Made by a program: the position numbers and the translations under genes. The notes under the pieces were generated by a model. The model made no database searches. It was not told the origin of the DNA and saw only the letters and a program-made list of their open reading frames with translations. A stretch of DNA of 5,990 bases from an uncultured Coriobacteriia bacterium. GTDB taxonomy: Bacteria > Actinomycetota > Coriobacteriia > Coriobacteriales > QAMH01. The stretch is from the NCBI GenBank assembly GCA_902493755.1, contig CABURF010000084.1, forward strand, positions 1-5,990, given 5' to 3'. This document shows, one piece after another, positions 1-5,990 of the stretch. Every line of letters starts with the position of its first letter. Position 1 is the stretch's first letter.

Positions 1-288
1 GGAGTCTTCTACAATGCCGACGGTCTGACCGTCTTGCCGGCCTATATCCAGAAGGCCGATCGCCTGGGCCTACCCGCGCTCTATCTGCCCGATGTTCCCG
101 ATGTCGATACGATCGCCGACCTCAACCACAACGTGACGCTCGTGCAGGCGCTCGAATACTGCGCGCGTTTTCAGGATGATATCACGCCGCCGTATCGCAC
201 GGCTGCTGCCTTGCGCGACATGGGCTACACGGATATTCGCATCATGCCCAACGAGCTGCGCGACGATCGCAGCGAGATCGACAGATAA
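1..288 (+). CDS. C-terminal end of a putative GT-A-fold nucleotidyltransferase-like protein (partial at 5' end)
   Basis: The reading frame is open from base 1, so the gene starts upstream of the window and the TTG at 34 is only an internal codon. The 95 visible residues end at a TAA at 286-288. The stretch GLPALYLPDVPDVDTIADLN (residues 27-46 of the visible part) resembles the end of MobA/CofC/DUF2064-type nucleotidyltransferase or glycosyltransferase domains. In those families a DxDTxxDL motif follows a hydrophobic 'Lp.l' strand near the C-terminus. About 50 further residues follow, which is longer than the minimal domain and which I do not recognise. No membrane segment or signal is visible in this part. 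It converges on murJ with 51 bp between the stops and no clear intrinsic terminator there. The coding call is firm; the family call rests on one motif and is tentative. Confidence 0.6.
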   Translation, partial: GVFYNADGLTVLPAYIQKADRLGLPALYLPDVPDVDTIADLNHNVTLVQALEYCARFQDDITPPYRTAAALRDMGYTDIRIMPNELRDDRSEIDR

Positions 289-339
289 GACTCGACGCCG
301 GCCGTACGTTTCACCTTGTCCCGCATGATTGCAATTATC

Positions 340-1961
340 TTACTTGCGACCGAGGCGGCGGACAAGACGATGCGCGAAATCCGTGACCTCGTTTACGTCG
401 AGGATGCGGCACATCACGAAGATGACGCCCAGGCCGATGATGCCCGTAATCATAAGTGCGATGAAGCTACCGAGAATGTTCGAGATGTCGATGACGCTTG
501 CGATGCCCCAGGATGCGAGCTCGGCAACAACGCCGCCAATGAGGGTTGCGATGGTGACCTTGAAGCAGGCAATTACGAGCTTGCCAAGGCCGAAGCCGCC
601 CCTGCGTTTGATCAAGATGACAAGAAGCACAATAAGCATGAGGCCGTAGAAGACGATGTCGCCGCATGCGATGCCCACGAGTCCGAGCGAGCTAAAGCCA
701 GGTACGGTGATGACGCCGGTGAAGAGCATGTAGAGTAGGACTTGCACGCAGGTGAACACGAGATTGCAGATGGCGACCGTCTTGAGGTTCTTGAGGGACG
801 AGTAGGCGCGATAGACGAACATATAGCACGCGTAGAGGGGCAGCGCGAACGCCCAACCGCGCAGCAGGTCGGCGATGGGCGCGATATCGGAGGCCGTGAA
901 CTCACCGGCCGTGTAGAGACCTCGTCGGAGCACACGAAGAGCATGGCGGCCATGGGGATGATGAGCAGGCAGGTCGTGCGCAGACCCATGTTGAGGTGCT
1001 GCTTGAAGCCGTAGACGTCCCCGTGGGACATGCGGTCGCTCATCTCCGTGAACAATGCCGTGGAGAGTGCGACGCCAAGCACGCCATAGGGGAACTGGTA
1101 CCACATCCACGCATAGCTTATGGACGCCGGTCCGTTGGGCGCGACATGCAATGCGCAGGAGTTCATGAACGAGAGCGAGACGAGGTTGATGGCCGTGCAT
1201 AGGATGGCCGGGAACGCAAGGCGCACCGTTTCGTGCAGCCCTTCGTCATGCAGGTCGATGTGGAAACGGAAACGGAAGCCAGCTTTTACGAGGGCGGGTA
1301 TCTGCACGCAGGCCATGACGGCGATGGAAAGCGTCGTGCCGATGGCGAGCAGAAGCAAACCTGCCTGACTGCTCAGCGAGCTTACGAAGGGGTACGCGAA
1401 GAAAGTCACAATGATGATGAGGTTCATGAAGACCGAGCTGATTGACGGCCAAAAGTATTCGCGCTCCGCATTGAGGAGGCCACCGAAAATGGCGCTCACG
1501 CCGTAGAAGACAATCTGAAATGCGAAGAAGCGGAAGAGCCAGACGGCGTTCTCGACAGTCTCGCTCGAGCTCGAGCTCGAGCTGAAAAGCGTTTGCGTGA
1601 GCATGACTTGGGGCGAGAAGATCGAGGCAAGCAATGCGATGACGCCGAGGAAGATGAAGGCAAGCGAAAGCAGGTTGGACGCGTAGCGATTGCCCTCCTC
1701 ACGCGAGCGCATATTACGTTGTTGCAGGTAGATGGGGAGAAAGGCCGTCGAGAGCACACCGCCTGCGACAAGCTCGTAAATCATGTTGGGTAAGTTGTTG
1801 GCGAGCGAGAACGAAGCGGCGAGGATGGTGTTTCCCAGCGCAAAGGCCATGGCCCATGTGCGAATGAAGCCGGTCACGCGCGAGATGAGCGTGAGTGCTG
1901 ACATCATGGCAGTTGATCGGGCGATTGACTTTGTGGTGTCCGCGTTTTTCATGATGGTCAT
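340..1961 (-). pseudogene. murJ: MurJ/MviN lipid II flippase, interrupted by a frameshift near 912-924
   Basis: MurJ is a polytopic inner-membrane flippase that moves lipid II across the membrane for peptidoglycan synthesis. From the ATG at 1961 (alternative ATG at 1952), the first frame carries the N-terminal signature SRVTGFIRTWAMAFALG, then LPNMIYELVAGGVLSTAF and many hydrophobic helices, up to AAMLFVCSDEV (codons down to about 918). The protein continues in another minus-strand frame from LYTAGEFTASDI (918 downwards) through LPLYACYMFVYRAYSSLKN to RRLGRK and TAA at 340-342. The two halves together give about 540 residues, a normal MurJ length, and both stay family-like right up to the break. 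Compared from memory with E. coli MurJ, about three residues are missing at the junction, so a loss of 10 nt (or 1 nt) would explain it. Without correction the first frame runs on into unrelated sequence to a stop at 612-614. I see no slippery heptamer for programmed shifting. There is no good Shine-Dalgarno before either ATG. It could be a true mutation or a sequence error. Confidence 0.85.
1563..1583 (-). repeat. In-frame hexanucleotide repeat encoding seven serines in MurJ
   Basis: On the minus strand, AGCTCG is repeated three times and followed by AGC, encoding seven serines in the context LF-S7-ETVEN. The tract is self-complementary, with overlapping CTCGAG palindromes. It lies in the predicted loop between two hydrophobic segments, where E. 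coli MurJ has an ordinary short loop. Gain or loss of units would keep the frame and add or remove two serines each time. Confidence 0.85.
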
Positions 1962-1972
1962 GGTAGCGCAAG

Positions 1973-2003
1973 GTGGGACAAGGGGACAGGTCATTTGTCC
2001 CAC
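1973..2003. repeat. 31-nt palindromic unit A (diverged member)
   Basis: Arms GTGGGACAA (1973-1981) and TTGTCCCAC (1995-2003) are perfect 9-bp inverted repeats around a 13-nt loop. GGGACA also occurs a second time at 1983-1988, so TGTCCC at 1996-2001 can pair with either copy, giving two mutually exclusive hairpins. The unit has the same length and 9-13-9 layout as the units at 2008-2038 and 2045-2075, and matches the former at 17 of 31 positions, mostly in the arms and a central CAGG. It ends 11 nt upstream of the probable murJ start, where a ribosome binding site would be expected. Confidence 0.75.
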
Positions 2004-2004
2004 T

Positions 2005-2078
2005 GGGATGAGACAGTTGCTCAGGGACGCTGTCTCATTCGCGGATGTGACAGCGTCCCTGAGCAACTGTCTCATCCC
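2005..2078. repeat. Perfect 30-bp inverted repeat made of two inverted 31-nt units (B1 and B2)
   Basis: Arms 2005-2034 and 2049-2078 are exact reverse complements around a 14-nt loop, and the stem can extend by a G-T and a C-G pair. It resolves into two 31-nt units in opposite orientation: B1 on plus (2008-2038) and B2 on minus (2075-2045), separated by TCGCGG. Each begins ATGAGACAGTTGCTCAG. They differ at one base near the end (CTGTCTCAT in B1, CTGTCACAT in B2). B1 is itself a hairpin with 9-bp arms ATGAGACAG/CTGTCTCAT. The structure sits between divergent murJ and pyrG. It lacks a flanking T-tract, so a role as an intrinsic terminator is not obvious. Confidence 0.95.
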
Positions 2079-2129
2079 GGCCCGGCGGCATCGTATTTCG
2101 AGTCCGTTAAATCACGGGGATTACGAGAA

Positions 2130-2142
2130 CCTATGTCATAGG
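2130..2142. promoter_or_regulatory. Short perfect palindrome upstream of pyrG, possible operator
   Basis: CCTATG and CATAGG flank a single T, giving a 13-bp perfect dyad about 57 nt before the pyrG start and 7 nt before the candidate -10 box. The position fits a repressor or activator site, but a dyad this short may arise by chance and no known regulator consensus is recognised. Confidence 0.25.
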
Positions 2143-2149
2143 GCTGCCG

Positions 2150-2155
2150 TACAAT
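2150..2155 (+). promoter_or_regulatory. Candidate -10 box for the pyrG operon
   Basis: TACAAT differs by one base from TATAAT and lies 43 nt before the pyrG ATG. No convincing -35 hexamer is present 16-19 nt upstream (the 17-nt position reads GAACCT) and no extended -10 TG is in register. It remains a weak candidate. Confidence 0.3.
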
Positions 2156-2181
2156 GAATCGCGTTTGAAGCTCGGTATGCC

Positions 2182-2188
2182 AAGGAGG
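2182..2188 (+). promoter_or_regulatory. Ribosome binding site of pyrG
   Basis: AAGGAGG lies 10 nt before the ATG at 2199 and matches the anti-Shine-Dalgarno sequence well. It fixes the pyrG start, which is also the family N-terminus (MTKFVFVTGG). Confidence 0.85.
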
Positions 2189-2198
2189 CGCGTTACAC

Positions 2199-3822
<1,624 letters not shown>

Positions 3823-3824
<2 letters not shown>

Positions 3825-3828
3825 GGAG
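3823..3828 (+). promoter_or_regulatory. Ribosome binding site of the M20 peptidase gene
   Basis: AAGGAG overlaps the pyrG TAA stop and precedes the GTG at 3834 by 5 nt. It supports that non-ATG start and suggests coupled translation with pyrG. Confidence 0.75.
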
Positions 3829-3833
3829 TCCTC

Positions 3834-4964
3834 GTGAACGAGCAACGCCTTCTCGATACCTTTCTCGACCTCGTACGTCTTCCGTGCCCCTCGGGGCGCG
3901 AGGTACGTGCTGCCGCATACTGCAAGGATGCCCTCGAGGGCTGTGGCTGTACGGTGACGATCGACGATGCGGGAGAGAAGATCGGCTCCGATACCGGCAA
4001 TCTCTATGCCGAGCTCGCGGGTACCGTTGACGGCACGATAATTCTCACGGCCCATCTCGATTGCGTGCAGCCTTGCGAGGGCGTCAATCCGCAGATTATC
4101 GATGGCGTGATTTACAGCGACGGCACGACCGTCCTGGGTGGAGATGACAAGGTGGGCGTGGCGGCTATCATCGAGGCCGTTCGCACGCTTGTTGAGGAAG
4201 GCGGATCTTATCCCACCGTCAAGGTCATCTTTAGCGTTCAGGAAGAAACCGGTTGCCGTGGCGCGGCAAATTTCAGCGCGGCGCGCTTCGAGACTGGTGA
4301 GCCCTGCTTCGTCTTCGATGATGCAGGTGACGTGGGTGGTGCGTGTTTGGCTGCTCCCTATCACTATACCTTCAGGGCGCAGTTCATAGGCAAGGCAAGC
4401 CATGCCGGCGTTGCCCCGGAGGAGGGCATTAGTGCAATCGAGGTAGCTAGTCTTGCGATCGAGACCATGCGCCGTGCCGGTATCCTCGGGGCTGTCGGGG
4501 AGTACTGCGCATCGAACATCGGCACCATCTCCGGTGGCAGCGCCAACAATGTCGTGGCGCCGAGCTGCGAGGTGACGGGGGAGTGTCGCGCGGTTGACGC
4601 GGCAGACGTCGAGCGCGTGCGCACGGCTATGGACGATGCCATGCGTGACGCGGCCGCGCAACTTGGGGCCCGGGTCGATGTGGAATGGGAACTCGAATAT
4701 CCGGGCTTCAGAATTGCCGAGGACGCACCCATTGTTCAGATGTTCCGTCGTGCCGCCCAGACTGCTGGCTTCATGCCGCGTACCTTCATGTCGACGGGGG
4801 GTACGGATGCCAACCAGTACGTAAAGCTCGGTGTCGACCCGCTCGTCGTTTCGACGGGCATGACCAAGTTTCACTCGGTGGACGAATGCCTCAAGGTTGC
4901 AGATCTCGAGAATACGGCACGTCTTGCCTGCGCGCTCGTGCGCGAGAGGGCGTGGTGCTCGTAA
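3834..4964 (+). CDS. M20-family metallopeptidase, PepT-like (tripeptidase-type)
   Basis: A cytosolic zinc aminopeptidase of the M20 family, 376 residues with no signal peptide, nearest in layout to the PepT-like group. The dinuclear metal site is complete: His74 and catalytic Asp76 in TAHLDCV, bridging Asp104 in GGDDKVG, catalytic base Glu137 and ligand Glu138 in VQEETG, Asp162 in FDDAGDVG, and His347 in KFHSVDE. The dimerisation (lid) domain follows the fourth ligand, with GKASHAG (His190) and ISGGSANNVV, before the chain returns to the catalytic domain at about 290. The GTG start is chosen for its Shine-Dalgarno AAGGAG and for the match of MNEQRLLDTFLDLVRL to family N-termini. The gene lies between pyrG and xerD, and its stop overlaps the xerD start. 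The exact substrate (tripeptides or another amino-acyl amide) cannot be told from sequence, so no gene symbol is given. Confidence 0.92.
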   Translation: MNEQRLLDTFLDLVRLPCPSGREVRAAAYCKDALEGCGCTVTIDDAGEKIGSDTGNLYAELAGTVDGTIILTAHLDCVQPCEGVNPQIIDGVIYSDGTTVLGGDDKVGVAAIIEAVRTLVEEGGSYPTVKVIFSVQEETGCRGAANFSAARFETGEPCFVFDDAGDVGGACLAAPYHYTFRAQFIGKASHAGVAPEEGISAIEVASLAIETMRRAGILGAVGEYCASNIGTISGGSANNVVAPSCEVTGECRAVDAADVERVRTAMDDAMRDAAAQLGARVDVEWELEYPGFRIAEDAPIVQMFRRAAQTAGFMPRTFMSTGGTDANQYVKLGVDPLVVSTGMTKFHSVDECLKVADLENTARLACALVRERAWCS

Positions 4965-5920
4965 TGGCGCCCCGCGTCATAAAAGCAAACATGCACGCCG
5001 ATGTCGGTGCGTACGGAGACGTTCTTGACGAATACCTCACTTGTCTTGCCGTCGAGCGGGGACTTTCCAAGGCGAGTGTCGAGGCATATGGGCGTGACCT
5101 GCGCGATTACCTCGCCTTCATGCATGCGGCGGGCATTGACTCGCTTGATGGGATCGAGCGCGAAAACATCACCGATTACATCGAGGACCTCCACAAGCGC
5201 GATTACGCTTCGAGTAGCATGGAACGCCATGTTGCGGCCCTTAAGGGTTTCCATCGCTTCTGTGTGCGCGAAGGGCTTGCCCAGACCGATCTTGCCGCAT
5301 CGGTCCCGCTACCCAAGAAGGCCGAGCGCTTGCCGCAGGCCATCACCGTCGATCAGGTCGTCGCATTGATCGACCAGTCCTTTCCCGAGACGTCTGCCGG
5401 TCTTCGCGACCGGGCAATTCTCGAGATGCTCTATGGTTGCGGTTTGCGTGTAAGCGAGCTTACCTCCCTGAGCTTTGGCAACCTGCTCCTCGATGATGAG
5501 CTCGTACGCGTGCGTGGCAAAGGGAACAAGGAGCGCCTGGTTCCGCTTTTGGGTTCCGCGCGTCAGGCGCTTGACGAGTATCTGCGCGATGGTCGCCCGC
5601 ATCTGCACGCCAAGGGCAATGCGGCTACACAGGACCCGGAGGCCATCTTCGTCAACACGCGTGGCGGCCGGCTCTCGCGGCGTAGCGTCTGCAAGCTCGT
5701 CGAGAGATACGGGCGCAACGTGGGCATCGAGGGCCTGCATCCGCATACCTTGCGTCACAGCTTCGCGACGCACATGCTCGAGGGAGGGGCCGACCTGCGT
5801 GTCTTGCAAGAGATGCTCGGTCATAGCGACATATCGACGACGCAGATCTACACACATGTTGACAGGAGTCATATCCGCGAGGAGTACCTCTCGACGCATC
5901 CGCGAGCAAGGCTGCGCTAG
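4964..5920 (+). CDS. xerD: Site-specific tyrosine recombinase XerD
   Basis: XerD acts with XerC at dif sites to resolve chromosome dimers at the division septum. The protein is 318 residues. The N-terminal SAM-like core-binding domain (about 15-105) includes LDEYLTCLAVERGLS and YGRDLRDYL. The C-terminal catalytic domain (about 120-305) has every active-site residue: Arg162 (GLRVSEL), Lys186 (VRGKGNKER), His261 and Arg264 (HPHTLRHSFATHML), His287 (LGHSDI) and nucleophile Tyr296 (TTQIYTHV). It ends in the typical HPRA tail. The ATG at 4964 shares its A with the TAA of the preceding gene, implying translational coupling; the upstream GAGAGG is a weak, distant ribosome binding site. The frame stays open upstream to 4685, but that part is a shadow of the peptidase gene. 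XerD rather than XerC is inferred from motif style and from the pyrG-xerD neighbourhood known in mycobacteria. A phage-type integrase is less likely. Confidence 0.93.
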   Translation: MAPRVIKANMHADVGAYGDVLDEYLTCLAVERGLSKASVEAYGRDLRDYLAFMHAAGIDSLDGIERENITDYIEDLHKRDYASSSMERHVAALKGFHRFCVREGLAQTDLAASVPLPKKAERLPQAITVDQVVALIDQSFPETSAGLRDRAILEMLYGCGLRVSELTSLSFGNLLLDDELVRVRGKGNKERLVPLLGSARQALDEYLRDGRPHLHAKGNAATQDPEAIFVNTRGGRLSRRSVCKLVERYGRNVGIEGLHPHTLRHSFATHMLEGGADLRVLQEMLGHSDISTTQIYTHVDRSHIREEYLSTHPRARLR

Positions 5921-5988
5921 GAACGTGGACCGGGGGAATGAGACAACGGCTCTGAGCAACTGTCTCATTCCCCCGGTCCACGTTCCTA
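5918..5988. repeat. 28-bp perfect hairpin containing a fourth 31-nt unit (C), starting in the xerD stop codon
   Basis: Arms 5918-5945 and 5961-5988 are exact reverse complements around a 15-nt loop. The first three bases are the xerD TAG. The core, 5938-5968, read on the minus strand, matches the 31-nt unit B1 at 28 of 31 positions, sharing ATGAGACAGTTGCTCAG and TGTCTCAT. The outer 20-bp stem (5918-5937 with 5969-5988, including ACGTGGACCGGGGG) has no counterpart at 1973-2078. The stem could terminate the pyrG operon, but no T-tract is visible before the window ends. Confidence 0.92.
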
Positions 5989-5990
5989 TC

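Noticed and set aside
289..339. Intrinsic terminator between the first gene and murJ
   Set aside because: Only GCCGGC and ATTGCAAT micro-palindromes are present; there is no stable stem followed by a T-tract in either direction.
316..738. 140-codon plus-strand open frame antisense to murJ
   Set aside because: Its very acidic, low-complexity product is the mirror of hydrophobic murJ codons, and there is no ribosome binding site or family resemblance.
909..924. Programmed ribosomal frameshift in murJ
   Set aside because: The minus-strand junction has no X-XXY-YYZ slippery heptamer or homopolymer, residues appear to be missing, and MurJ is not known to use frameshifting.
1973..2075. CRISPR array
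   Set aside because: The 31-nt units are spaced by only 4 and 6 nt, alternate in orientation and differ in sequence; there are no spacers of CRISPR length and no cas genes.
1783..2157. Plus-strand open frame across the murJ start and the repeats
   Set aside because: It translates the antisense of murJ and the palindromes; no Shine-Dalgarno and no recognisable protein.
2141..2198. CTP-sensing attenuator (G-reiteration) in the pyrG leader, suggested by GGGCTG at 2141
   Set aside because: No terminator hairpin with a T-tract lies between 2141 and the start codon, and no -10 box is properly placed for a start at 2141.
4964..5920. Phage or integron integrase marking a mobile element
   Set aside because: Length, motifs and the HPRA tail fit chromosomal XerD, the gene is co-transcribed with housekeeping genes, and no att-like repeats or phage genes are visible.

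Overview
The window comes from a fairly GC-rich Gram-positive-type bacterium. It is probably an actinobacterium, and my best guess is class Coriobacteriia. That rests on base composition, GTG/TTG start usage, the pyrG - (hydrolase) - xerD gene order seen in several actinobacteria, and the style of the MurJ, PyrG and XerD proteins. The taxonomic call is inference; no rRNA or marker search was possible.

Left part (1-1961): the window opens inside a plus-strand gene whose last 95 codons are present. They resemble the C-terminus of a GT-A-fold nucleotidyltransferase. Facing it, on the minus strand, is murJ (lipid II flippase). It reads as two clean halves in different frames, broken near 912-924, so it is annotated as a frameshifted gene or pseudogene. 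A hexanucleotide repeat inside it encodes seven serines.

Middle (1962-2198): the divergent murJ/pyrG intergenic region is dominated by three 31-nt palindromic units packed in about 103 bp. Two of them (2008-2038 and 2045-2075) are inverted copies that together give a perfect 30-bp inverted repeat. The third (1973-2003) is diverged but keeps the same 9-13-9 arm/loop/arm layout. The pyrG leader follows, with a strong ribosome binding site and a short palindrome beside a possible -10 box.

Right part (2199-5990): pyrG (CTP synthase), an M20-family PepT-like peptidase and xerD (site-specific tyrosine recombinase) form a tight co-directional operon. The first gap is 9 nt and the second junction is a one-base TAATG overlap. 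A 28-bp perfect hairpin begins in the xerD stop codon. Its core is a fourth 31-nt unit, identical at 28 of 31 positions to the unit at 2008-2038.

The three complete genes are housekeeping functions (pyrimidine nucleotide synthesis, peptide turnover, chromosome dimer resolution) and murJ serves cell-wall synthesis. The least expected content is the dispersed 31-nt palindrome family, which looks like a REP/BIME-type element, and the broken murJ next to it.
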